Shown here in pieces: positions 43,600 to 57,000 of a stretch of 64,000 nt of DNA (positions are counted from its first letter, which is position 1; every line of letters begins with the position of its first letter). The stretch is from contig RQTK01000324.1 in NCBI GenBank assembly GCA_003991915.1, forward strand, positions 246,098 through 310,097, read 5' to 3'. Below the pieces are notes generated by a model, which ran no database searches, was not told where the DNA came from, and was given only the letters and a program-made list of their open reading frames with translations. Origin of the DNA: Elysia chlorotica. Taxonomy: Eukaryota; Mollusca; Gastropoda; Plakobranchidae. The position numbers and the translations under genes are program-made.

Positions 43600-45000
43600 A
43601 AATAATGTTGGTTGCGGGATTAGGGAAATTTCCATAGTGACGTATAAAGTTAGCAAACTCATGTTGATATATGAAATATTTAGTGCTGTCGTGGCTGATG
43701 GTAAATCCCTAAAATTGGGATCCTTTTTCAAAGAGCAAAACAAAAAGATGTAAATTAAAACTAAAAAGGTAAAATCGATATAAAAATTCAGAGACAAAAA
43801 GATAAACATTTTCAAGGACAATTAATGTGATAGCTTTAAACCCACTTTTAACTGTACCGCACGCGTGAGCATATTTATTTTTATAAACGTTTGTTTTGAT
43901 ATAAAAATTTACCTTCTTCTTGACGAATTCTTGATTGTTAATAATTATGTTTGCTGCGTTTTTAAAAACAACACAAACGATTAAGATCAGCGCTTAAAAA
44001 ATAAAGTCGCGAGATGAAGTTTAAGAAGTCCTACCTTTAACACCTGGTGGTGAAAGTTCCCCCTAGGCGTTCTGTAGAAGCAGCTGCTTGGCCAAGTTGT
44101 GCAATAACCCGGATGGACGCTAATATTGAGGCAGACACTTACTCAAAGACCTATAGAATTGTGCACGGTAAACGGGTGAAGCCACGTCTGCACATCTGTT
44201 TATATACGCCAAGGGACAACATTAAAATTTAATGTTAACCCTTTCTATGTGAAGTTGGTATCACTGACCTTTTATGTCCATGTATGCTACACATGAGTCT
44301 GGAGACACAATTTTGCGTTAACCCTTTCAATGTGAACTATTTATCATAATCCCTCTGTACCCAGCATCTATATCGTAGATTTTCAGGCATTATTTTGCTT
44401 CCGCCGTGTACTTGGAGAAACGTTGATTGGATTAGAAGAGGAAAATATGGTCGCTGATCATCAACAATAATATATTATTATAAAACACCCCCTTCCCCTC
44501 CCCCCTCTCTTTTTAGTCAAGTATCATGCTAATATCAGCCATTACCTTTCATAACTGCCTATACAATATAACTACTATTAGATTTGGTGTTTAAAAATAT
44601 CTGTAACTGAACTTTAACGTTTCTCTTTCTCTTTCTCACTAGTTCTCCACCTCTCTCTTCGTCTTTCTGTCCGTCTCTCTTTGGGCCTCTCCGACCTCCT
44701 TTCTGAATATTTCTTCGTCTTCCTGGGACCTAGGAGGGTTAAGTCTACGACTAGTACGAGAGATAAAGCCTTCCTATTTCGGTCAGACGGATAAACATTG
44801 AGTGATAACGCAATATTTACACATGCAACGGTGGCTGGCTGGCAGCAGTCACTACTTGTTAGTATACTTAGGTTGCATGTTTGGGCTTTAGTTTATCTAA
44901 GTACATGTACTATTTTAACTCTTAAAATAATGTCAAGTTCAGTTTTAGCTCTTTTTGTTCTTGTAACTATTTCTAACCTCTAATGTTGAAGCAAGGTTCA
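43600..45000. other. stretch without recognised gene
   Basis: Upstream flank of the secreted-protein ORF. It presumably includes its promoter and a non-coding first exon, but none could be fixed. Small ORFs here show no recognisable family. Confidence 0.5.
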
Positions 45001-45014
45001 CCTTGCTTGTAGTT

Positions 45015-45085
45015 AATAATAATAATAATAAATGGTATTTATATAGCGCCCAACCCGGAATTATCAGGCTCTGGGCGTCGAATTT
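45015..45085 (-). mobile_element. LINE 3' tail fragment (or SINE sharing it)
   Basis: AATGGTATTTATATAGCGCC followed by CAGGCTCTGGGCG resembles the end of the LINE at 56035-57340 (ATTTATATGGCGCC...CAGCTCTAGGCGC), in the same orientation. Confidence 0.5.
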
Positions 45086-45087
45086 AA

Positions 45088-45240
45088 TCGATTGCTTAAT
45101 GTCCAACGTCAGCACCCTTACAGACAATAATTGTAAGCGAGTTCTAAAACTAAAGGATGTCAATTTTACGCCATGCCGCACAAAGACAGTGCGGGGAGAC
45201 CAAGCATCCTGTTACGTGATTCTCACACCGTGCATGTAGC
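45088..45240 (+). repeat. 165-bp interspersed repeat, copy 6
   Basis: GATTGCTTAATGTCCAACGT and CAGCACC at the start, then ATTTTACGCCATGCCGCACA and AGACAGTGCGGGGAGACCAA. It has a 20-30 bp insertion-like middle. Confidence 0.75.
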
Positions 45241-45566
45241 TGCAGACAATTCAACCCTTGGGTTTATACCATCGAATTCTAGACCAGCAGGACCCAAAGC
45301 CCAAATGACTCAGCCTTCTATAAACAATTTTTTTTTTCAATTTTTGTTTTGGCCAAGATAACTTTATGCAGCAGTAGGCCTGGTCAAAGGAAAAAATAAT
45401 GGGTTCCTTTTTGAGACACATCAAGAAGTAGATGTTCTCTGATCGGGTATATGATCCAGGGAAGATGGAACACCGAAAGAAAAATGTGGCAGACCAAAAA
45501 CAAAATAATGCACATCAATGACTGGACAGTGCTTTTCTGCTCTCATGGTTCTCAAGGAGGGTCCTG

Positions 45567-45691
45567 TACGGCGACGGGCCCCAAGACTTACGTCTGACAA
45601 TTGTATGTGCCACCACACACGAAACAGGGCGGGGATACCATGACTCCTATCTCAGCTGGTCACATTATTCTGATACCGATTCAACCAGGTG
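45567..45691 (+). repeat. 165-bp interspersed repeat, copy 7
   Basis: Very close to copy 4: CGGCGACGGGCCCCAAGACT, AGGGCGGGGATACCATGACT, CAGCTGGTCACATTATTCTG. Confidence 0.85.
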
Positions 45692-46317
45692 TAGTAGAGC
45701 TATATACTAAATATAGGCCATAAAAACGTGGGAATCACTACTGGTATGAAAGTCGATGCCTTCTACCATTGCTACTATAGAGAAAAAGGCGGGGCCTAAA
45801 GGAACCAATCTAGTTTGTGTTTCTACGCTAGGAAAGCTTCATGGATATCTCACGCAATTAGTAAATCATCTTAGCTCTCTAACACCCAGTCCTAAGGTCC
45901 GTAAAGCCACTGACAAAGCTCCCAACCTAACGTCAAAAAAGATTACTTGTTCGAGTTTTCTTACACTGTTTTGCCTTAATGTTGTACGCAATAATAGCCT
46001 GTTTGGGTTGGCAGATCCACAGTTGACAACGTGATATAACCAGAGAGGTCAGCTATCCGATGATCTCTCGTGCCTGGAGCGGACAGCCAAGATAGGATAT
46101 GTCCGAACATCAACTTAACCTCGGAGGTTATCTGGATGACCAATACACCCCCTAACAAAGAAAGATCGCACTTAGTACAAATTGTGACACTTCGTAAAAC
46201 TGCGTGGCTGAATGAAACGAAGCGTTATTTTGGTAGAATGAATAGGAATAGGAACGGTAGTAAGAGTAGTAAGAGTAGAATTATATATATCTATATAATA
46301 GTATATAATTATTAGTA

Positions 46318-46568
<251 letters not shown>

Positions 46569-49141
46569 AATAAATAAAGGAAATAATAAATATTATATAT
46601 TTTGAAACAGAAAACCACCAGCACTAACAATATCAACATAGATGTAAAGTTAAAGAACAAATCAACAAACTCGAACAGCAACATTTCCTCACACAAAAAA
46701 GAACAGGTTATAATATCATGAACAAACCAATTGAAATAAAAAAAAATAATTCAAAACTCTTCATAGACGAAGCCAAATCATTTTTCTGGTATATAAATAG
46801 AAAAAATGTTTATTTTGGCCCAATATACAGGTATTAAAATAAATATAATCTAGTGGTAGAGGCAATATCATAATCCGCAATGAGTCAGGTCTGAGTTATA
46901 AGCTGATAATAGCCATACAACTCACTGTGGGACATTATAAATATCAATACTAATATAAATATCAATTTCAACTAATTAATATTAATATCAATTTCAACTG
47001 ATTAATATTAATATCAATTTCAACTTCATGCTTCAACTTCAGAAGTAATCACAGGCTATGGATGTACTCATATAAAAATAAACCAAACAAAAATTAATAA
47101 TCGGGTTATCATCTTTTACATCCAATGGCTCCTTAAATAGTAACATCATAGCTAATATTCTTGTCAAATATTTATAATCAAACGGTGTTACATTATCAAT
47201 ATTATTATGCTAAAAGGCCTATTACAAAAGGCATGTTACATTAACTTAATAAGAATTTTATGAAAATAAGGCTGTTACAAAATATATGGTAAATTTTTTT
47301 TAAAAATTTCACTATGGGTTATGGAACTGTGCTGCTCTAACAGAGAGAGCTTACGTTGAGAAACTGGGACACAGATGGATTTCATGGTAAGGCAAACTAA
47401 CAAGATGAGACATAGACAGGGAAAGGGTAGGGGGGGGGGGGAAGGACTGAATGATAAACAAGTATGAAGCAGTTCTTGCTTTAAATTAAGAGAGTTATGT
47501 GTGAAACTCTGAACGCTGTGGACGGACATAATCTGTTGTTGATCAGCAAACATTGAGATAAAATTCATCATTTATGGTTTCATTAAACACTGTGTTCACA
47601 ATTAATAAAAAAAAAACATTTAATACTTTTTTTTTTATTAAAGATATTCAATTACAAATAAAAAATAAAAAAAATCAAATGGAAATATAATTCAAAAGGC
47701 TTGAGGAATAGACACCTAAAAATGTGTACAGCAATTTATAAAAAAGAACATTATCACAGTCAGAAGGAGAAGATATTCTCTTGGATGCCTGTTTACAAAA
47801 TATAATTTCCCTTGGAGCTCCCTGACAATTTAAGCCTATAAATTAAAATGTGCACAAAAGAAATGTGCTTCTATTTTTGTTCACTATCATTTGAAATGAT
47901 TTACCAAATAAATTTTAAAACCTATATGGCATGAAACCTGAACTGTATTTTGCGCCTATTAGTTTGCCGGGCAGAGGTTAAAATTATGGCTTTCTCCTAA
48001 ATAAATCAGTTGTAATAAATTTTACGTGGCTATAACTTAAATTTTAATACTTTAATTAAAAACAAAACAAAAACAAAACAAACAAACAACCAACAACAAC
48101 AACAACTGGGCACAATTATTTGAATCTTAGTTTAAAAATTATTTTTTGGGTTGTGTGGCTTATGCTATGTGTTTAGACAGACAACAACACAACCTATTAG
48201 GTCTATGTGATCTGTTGAAAACACAAAAAATAGGCTCTCAACTGCTCACAGTTTCAATACAAGTGTGTAAAATGATTGCTATTGATATCATTTATCAAAT
48301 TAATAACATTGAACCCATACTGCTAGAGATGCAGGATTTTTAATAATTGAAATACTAAACACAAAAATGTAATCCCTTCCCCCATCACATAATAAAGTCT
48401 TAGCATCAATCTAATAGAGAAACGTTTCTTGACCATTTAAATTTTTGCAAACCAGGCAAATCACTTATGATGATATTAAATAAAACAACAAATGTTTTTT
48501 TAAACAAAAAAACATTTCCATTTAAAGTACTTTAGTAAATGTTGCTCTCCTTTAGATATGAATAATATCATCGCCTAAATGGTGTAATTTACTTGTGCAT
48601 TAGAATAACTTTAGGTTAATTTTAAAATGCAATAATATCACAGACCAATTGTTTACTTTAAACACAACTACAAAAAGTATAAAAATGTAACTTTCCGAAA
48701 AAAATGTAATAATATAATTGCATGATCGTACCCTGTTAATAGGCTTGTTGCGATCTGCGATAGAAAGTTATAAAAGATAATACATTTTTTCAATAAAGAA
48801 GAAAGTTGACATATTTACAACAAATCTATTTTTTTTTCACATTGTTGATTCCTCAACTCTGACCTCTGTACAATTCCTGAGAAACTTAAACCAATAACTA
48901 GATAGACTTGTATCATAATAGCAAATATAAAGTATTAAAAAAATTAAATTCCTAAAGTTTGGTGAGAAAAGTTGCTTATCAGTGTTTCAGGGTCTACCAA
49001 TTGTTACTATTAAAAGGTTAAGAATCACTATGCAGCCAATCTGTTGACAGACCCCAACATTTCTTTCAACATAACTTATTTATGAGTTTTAGTTTGTAAC
49101 AACAGATAAGATAAGCTGACAGGACCAACACTCCACAGCCG
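46569..49141 (-). other. AT-rich downstream flank of the phosphatase gene
   Basis: No exon or conserved domain was recognised. The part nearest 49141 must contain the 3'UTR of the minus-strand receptor phosphatase, but a single best poly(A) site could not be chosen. CAA/A-rich tracts occur near 48060-48105. Confidence 0.5.
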
Positions 49142-52100
49142 TCAGACATTTGTGTCTTCAAGGTCATTCCACTTGTCCATGTGTGAGCTGAGGTTAAGGG
49201 AAGCAACTCCATACTCTTTATCCGTCTTGCTCTGACCAAGAGTTTCTGTGAAGGTCCCCCCAGGCATGCGCAAGTTCATAAAATCCCACAATGCCTTGTA
49301 GAGGAAGCGGAACTGTTCCTGGAAACAAAACAAAAATTACATGTTCAGATTGGCAGATATTATTGATGGAATTTATATAGCAAGAAGATTGAATGACATG
49401 CAGGGCTTTCAAAAGGAAGGAAAAAAGGCGCTGCTTGCCAATAATAATAATAAAAGAACAACAATGTAAAATGAAACAAAATAAAAGGCAGAAAAAAGTG
49501 TAGGAAGCTTTATCTAACTCATTCTCCCTATGCATTATCTTGGAATTTGAGTTGTAAGTTGTAAAGATTGACAACTTGTCCAAAGCTATATTACTACACG
49601 CCAACACCATTTCTAGTTCTACCACTGATAATATATAATGAGTAGGTCTACTCACAAAGATCATTATTATACAAGCTAAAACATGAAGAACAAAAAAAAA
49701 AATTTTTGTTATGTATATATAGCATAAAGTTATGTAGATGTCATCAAACACTTTTTTTTTAAAAGCTGACTCAGATAGGTTTAACAAAAAAACATGGCAA
49801 AATGTCATCAAACTAACACAGTCACAGTTTTGAAATAATTGAAAAGAGAATGATTTATTAATTGTTAGTAGTTCAAATTCTACTATAGTTTTTCTTTAGT
49901 TATATCAAATAAAATCAGTTTATTTTAATTTTACCTTCACCCTTAGATAGATCCGGATTTTACAAATTCACTGACATGCCTAGGTCAAAAAGCTATATCT
50001 CTCAAAAAGCACATAAAAAGTTTGATTGATTATTGGGAATTGAGATTTACAAGCAAACTAGGAAAAAGTGAATTTTCAATAGCGGACATAAAGAAAACAG
50101 CTTGACCTAGCTAACGACTGCTGCTTACATAGTCTGAGATGATCTGCCCCCTGCGTCGCTTGATGTGTTTGATTGTGCGGTAGACATCGACCTCAGCATC
50201 CTCCTCCATGCGCTCACAGACAACGGCCAGGCTGGTGAACAGACCAGAGTGGGAAGCCCCGTCCTGCACACATACAGACAGACAGACAGACACATAAGAC
50301 AGACAGACAGACACATAAGACAGACAGACAGACACATAAGACAGACAGACAGACACATAAGACAGACAGACAGACACATAACACAGACAGACAGACACAT
50401 AAGACATACAGACAGACACAAAGTAAGGTCTCTTATCAACTGCAACTTTTCTCTGACCTTTTTGTTGTTCAGGCCCACTACCATTCGGTCTCTGATCTGT
50501 TCACATTCTTGATCTTGGTAGATGCAATGCTTGGCTAGATCGCGTAGGTCACGGTAAAATTCTTCAACCGTCTCATTGTGTTTTTGTTTGCGTTCCTGAA
50601 ATTTTGTTCTCTCGTAAATTACGTTTCTCCTTATGATGAAGTAATCGTCAAATTTCTTCAAGACAACTTCGAATGACTGATCTTCCTCAAATTTGAAGGT
50701 GGAAAAAATTTTTCTCGGATTCTCGGCCCATGCAGTAAAGGAGGGTGTCTCTCTGCGTGTCTTGGTCTTCTTTAGATAGTTTTGATGCTGATCTAAAACG
50801 TTTAAATTCAGCAGACCATTCAGGCCACTGCTCGGCCACAAAGTTAAATTTATTAGGTGGCTCTAAACGCATCATCTTGACCCCTTCTCTGAGTAACAGC
50901 TTCAGATAATTATGTTTTCTAGATCTTTTGTCTAGTCTCTAGATCGGTTCAGGACTGTCTTTTCAAGTCTCTAGATCTACTTAGCTGCTTGACGTACGTT
51001 CTTTAACTTCTGACACCATGTTTCGTGTTTTACTTACACGTATTATAGAATTCTAGAACTTAGTTATGGACACAAATAAAACATGTGGGAAGACTGTCAG
51101 CCATTTTGATCAAGTGTTTATTATTGTAACTCTTTTACATAGGAAAGCTGTAAGGATATATTATTAGTATAATGTAGTCCAAATAACTAAACAATCAAAT
51201 ATAATGAAAGTCAGTAGACTAGTAGAAACCCAAACAAGAATCTGAGAATAACATGTACATACTATTCGAAAGGTAGGAAATACAAAGCTCTGCTTTCCAA
51301 TGTTAGAAAAAAGCATAATAATAAAAAAAAAAAGAACAAAAATGTAAAATGAAACAAAATAAAAGGCACAAAAAAGTGCAGGAAGCTTTATCTAAATCAT
51401 TCTCCCTCTGTATTATCTTGGAATTTGTCATTTGTATAGATGGACACCTTGTCCAAAGATATATTACTACACCCCAACACCATTTCTAGTTCTACCACTG
51501 ATAATATATAATGAGTAGGTCTACTCACAAAGATCATTATTATACAAGCAAAAACATGAAGAACAAAAAAAATTTTTCTGTTATGTATCTAAAGCATAAA
51601 GTTATGAAGATGGCATCAAACACTTTTTTTTAAAAAGCTGACTCAGATAGGTTTAACAAAAAAGCATGGCAAAATGTCATCGAACTAACACAGTCACAGT
51701 TTTGAAATAATTGAAAAGAGAATGATTTATTCATTGTCAGTGGTTCAAATTCTACTATAGTTTTTCTTTAGTTATATCAAATAAAATCAGTTTATTTTAA
51801 TTTTACCTTCACCCTCAGATAGATTCGGATTTTACAAACTCACTGACATGCCTAGGTCAAAAAGGTATATCTCTCAAAAAGCACATCAAAAGTTTGATTG
51901 ATTATTGGGAATTGAGATTTACAAGCAAACTAGGAAAAAGTGAATTTTCAATAGTGGACATAAAGAGAACAGCTTGACCAAGCTAACGACTGCTGCTTAC
52001 ATAGTCTGAGATGATCTGCCCCCTGCGTCGCTTGATGTGTTTGATTGTGCGGTAGACATCGACCTCAGCATCCTCCTCCATGCGTTCACAGACAACGGCC

Positions 52101-54042
52101 AGGCTGGTGAACAGACCAGAGTGGGAAGCCCCGTCCTGCACACATACAGACAGACAGACAGACACATAAGACATACAGACAGACACATAAGACAGACAGA
52201 CAGACACATAAGACAGACAGACAGACACATAAGACAGACAAGGACAGACACATAAGACAGACAGACAGACACATAAGACAGACAGACAGACACATAAGAC
52301 AGACAGACAGACACATAAGACAGACAGACAGACACATAAGACAGACAGATAGACAGACACATAAGACATACAGACAGACACATAAGACAGACAAGGACAG
52401 ACACATAAGACATACAGACAGACACATAAGACAGACAAGGACAGACACATAAGACATACAGACAGACACATAAGACAGACAAGGACAGACACATAACAGA
52501 CAAGGACAGACACATAAGACAGACAAGGACAGACACATAAGACAGACAAGGACAGACACATAAGACAGACAGACAGACACATAAGACAGACAGACAGACA
52601 CATAAGACAGACAAGACAGACACATAAGACAGACAGACAGACACATAAGACATACAGACAGACACATAAGACAGACAAGGACAGACACATAAGACAGACA
52701 AGGACAGACACATAAGACAGACAAGGACAGACAAGTAGTAACATGACATTAAAAAAATAATTAATTCTTTGAATTCTAAGCTATTTATTATTTAGACCCA
52801 ACCGTAGTTCGTTTAAAAGGATTTCAGTATGGTAAAGAAATTTTGTGCACTGCCAACCTATGAATTATGTTACTTGAATAATAAAATATGATTTTATGCT
52901 GTCAATGCCATCTTTTTGGTGGTTAGCTTTCATTTTCCCTCATAACTAGCAGCTTACCATTGTTCTCATGCTAGTGGTAAAATTGGAGCAGACTTCTAAA
53001 CTTCTAGATTGTACCGTTCCTATTCTATGGTCAGTATTAAAATCAGCGGTTTATCTTGGCTAGCAACCCCTCTTAATATTTTGATCATTTTTCAATAACT
53101 TCATGTTGCCATATTTTTTTTTGTTAGCTTCAATTGTGCCAACATAACTAGCAGTTTGCACTTGTTCTCATAACAATTCATTAGATATTGATTTCTATAT
53201 TGTTCCCATTCTATGGGTAAAACAAAAAGCAGTGTTTTATCTTAGCCTACTACCCCTGATCCGCACGAATCTGACAAAATTATAAACAGTGCCTGAGAAA
53301 CTCAAGTTGCCCAACTTACTCAGTTACTGAATGAAGTTTTACTTTACTTCCAATTGTCTATTAAAAATAATAAATTGTGATTAGTTATCTTTTGTTGATA
53401 AAATGAAGCATATTTGGGAAATGACGAATAAATTAATTTTCACTATTTTAATCTATTGAAAATTAAAAATGGCACCATAAGTCAGATATTTTGCTGAAAT
53501 AGAGCTTTTTGTTTTTAGATGATGAGCAGACCACTTTGAATGCATAAATTTCAAGGTGGAAATTTTTAGCTTACTAATGATAGTTATTGTTTAGCTGAGT
53601 AAATGCTTACCAGACAGTGCACCAGCACGGGCCGCTCATTGCGACAACATTCCTCCTGCCAGTCGAACACCGAGTCCACCAGGTCAAGCATCATGGTCTT
53701 GGACTGCGGCGCCATTGCGTGCTCGGCCCAGGCCTTGAACTGGAACTGTCGCACGAACCTGGCCGGGTCCCGCGGGTGCTGCGTGCTGAGCAGCCTGAGG
53801 TTCCGGACGGCGATGTTCTCCTGCTGGTAGCTCGCCGTCGTCTCCACGAAGAACGGCTCCAGCTGCTTCATGACCCCGCCAGAGGTCGCGGGGGGCCAGT
53901 ACTCCCCGCGCGTGTCGTCCTCGTGTCTGCAAGGGCAAAAAAGGGGGAGAGCAGAGTGAGATTTGGTTCGTTTTGTTACCTGAAGTATCACTCTTTCTTT
54001 GTCACTCCTGCTCCCTGTCTGTCTCTTCTATCTGTCTGTCTG

Positions 54043-54088
<46 letters not shown>

Positions 54089-57000
54089 TGTCATTCTTGC
54101 TCCCTGTCTGTCTCTTCTATCTGTGTGTGTGTCTCTCTCTGTCTATCTCTGTCTCTCTCTCTCTTCTGTCTGTTTCTCTCTCCAAACCATACAATGATCC
54201 AAGAAGAACACAGAATCATGGAGGATTTTAGCTTTGTATCTGTTTGTCTGTATGTTTTTATGTTCCTGTTTTTATCTCTGTCTCTGTCCCCATCTGTCTG
54301 TCTGTCTGTCTGTCTTTGTATCTCTCTCCAACCCCCACCCCCTCTCTCTCTTGCGCTGTCTCTCTCCTACAAGACACTAAACAAACTAGAAAACAGAGCA
54401 TTGACTCTTTTATTTCTCTTTAATTTTCCCCATATATCAAGGAGCAGATGATTTTTTTCAGACTACTTTGATTTTTATGTGGTTGCACATGTAGATATAG
54501 AAATGAGGGTTGATAAGGATGATTTTTCAACTAAAGTATTTAATTGTATTAAAAAAAAACTCACTGTCAACATAAAACATTCTCCACAATATCTAGATAG
54601 AATAAAACTAATCAAAGATGACAATTTTTCTTTAAACCTATCAGAAATAAAGCTGTCACTTGCTCAAGACAGAGAACAAGACATTATGCCGACATGTAGA
54701 GACCCAAGTTGCAAAATACAAGTGGTATAGGTGATAAAGAGGACCAATATGAAGCATGAATAAGGAAGAAAAACAGTTTTTTCTGATTATCTAAAAAGAA
54801 GCAAAAATGACTTATGCCAAAATCATAGCACATTGACGATATTAAACATATAAAGGGCAAGATCTCAACCAAATAACCCACTTGAAGTTCTCCACCATGA
54901 CGATGGTCCTGATGTCGTGGTCCCACACGAGGCGCCAGAAGTCGAGCACGGTAGTGTGTAATGGCGTCTGCGTCACGATAAACTGGTTGCGTCTCAGGTA
55001 GCCGTCCACATAGATGGCATTGATGTAGTCGGTGGCTTGAGGCCCTGACCCCGGGGACTTCAGTAATGGCCGGTCTTTGTCCGCAGGAAGTACGTCCAGG
55101 AACCTGGCCAGCGGGGCAAGAAGAATTCAGTTAAAGTGATAACAGGACAAGAAAACAAATATACAATTGATAAACTGAGAGAATGATTTTCATAGTTGAT
55201 GGGAAAAAAGAGAATTAGTTGGATATAATGACATACCAAAGTGATAAAATAGTAAAATAACATTGATAAACTGAGGAAAAAAAATAGAGTTCATTAACTG
55301 ATGAGTGATAAAAAGGCAAAATAAAATTGATAAAATGTGGTGATCGTTGTCTATTCCTGCCAAGATTAAAGTTATTTGGACACATTATGAAGTGTAGCTG
55401 TACTAGGATTAGAAAAAATCATTAATAGAAAGAGGCAGATGAAATTTATAAAAGAATTGGGATTATGAATAATTACATTGCACATATTTATTAACTAAAT
55501 TGGGTGTGTGTATCACTATCCATGTGATCTAGCATATTGTTATCAGTCTGATCTTTATTTATGAAATATGCTCTTGGGCTGGGTATCTCACGTGTGTACT
55601 AGTGGCAACCAATACTTATGTACTATACAGTTTGTCTTATAGATCCCATCTTATTATGGGTGGGGTATCTTATGTGGGTATATTACAGTTGTTGTTATCG
55701 GTCATACCTATTTTTATGAACGTTGCTTTCGAGCTGAGCGCCCTTGCACTGATCGCGCCTGAGGCCACGTGTGTACGTCTCCAGCAACTTGAACTGGTCT
55801 CTCAGGTACGTGCGTCCTGTCCGCAGGTTCTTCTGCGTCCAATCATGGTAGCGACCTTTCAGGTCAAAGTCTACCAGAGTGTCGCCGGCGTGGAACTCTT
55901 CAAACACCGCCTGGAAATGTGGATGGAGAAAGACTCTTCATGTAGCTGCTGGAGTAAAGCATGGCATCGTAGGAATTTTTTGGTTTGAGATAATTATTAT
56001 CCAAAGGTTGTTTTTCTCAGTTTCTGTACTTGTAAAAGTAAAAGTGGGATTTAAAAATAATGAAGATCCCATTTATATGGCGCCAAATTCCGTGCTATCA
56101 CAGCTCTAGGCGCAGACATAACGTTGACTACAGTAATAACCACATACAAGCATACACTTAAACAAAAACAGTTTGATTCACAATACAGCTACTATTGACA
56201 ATGAAAGCGAGTGTGAAAAGATGTGTTTTTAGACCTGCCCTAAAACCTGACTCAGATGCTATTGAGCGCAAGCTTAGAAGGAGACAATTTCACACTGCCT
56301 GAACCGCATGAGTAAAAGCTCTCTCAGTAAGTCTGCAAGTAACTTTTCGGGAGATTCTTAGGAGACGTTGGTTGCCAAATCTTAATGAACGGGATGGTGT
56401 GTACTCTTCTACAAGATATGGCAAATAAAGTTGGAGCCTTCTGATGAATACATTTAAAACAGAACAGCAGTCTTGCACTCTATTCTTGCTTTTAGGAGCA
56501 ACCAATGTAACTTTTTTAACAACAGACTGACATGGTCGTTCTTCTTTTTTTAAAACCGTCTTTGCAGCTCGATTTTGAAATAACTGAAACTTGTTTAAAT
56601 TTCTTCAGGGAGATTAAGAAAAAGCTGGCACAAGGGTTTTTAAGGGTGTTTCATCAGAAAGCCATTTACCCTATTACTCTAAGCACACAAAACAGAGAAC
56701 TGAAAGTTTCTTCTCTTTATTAGTAAATGTGACTCTCTCATTCTCAATGCATATATTGATTTGCATCTTTTCTTAGGATCACATAGCATCACTTCTGTCT
56801 GACCTTCATTCACCTTGAGTTAACTTTGTTAGTCATCCAGTTTTTTATCATCGATACATTGTTCTATGGTGGTACATAACAAAGTGTACCAAGTGTAAAG
56901 TATGGGACCCAGGACAGAACCTTGTGAACCCCAAATTCTCATGACACAGTCATTGATCTCAAATTATTTACAAGATTAAGAACTGATTGTGATCGATCCG

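Noticed and set aside
52138-52735. Regular short repeats that might suggest a CRISPR array
   Set aside because: The units are contiguous 21/23-bp tandem repeats with no unique spacers, in an animal intron; it is a minisatellite.
51983-52749. Long minus-strand frames of about 210-250 codons rich in Cys-Val-Leu-Ser
   Set aside because: They are produced by the minisatellite in all three frames. Only the 135-nt phosphatase exon at its edge is coding.
53617-54231. 204-codon plus-strand frame opposite the phosphatase D2 exon
   Set aside because: Antisense shadow of a GC-rich coding exon running into CT repeats.
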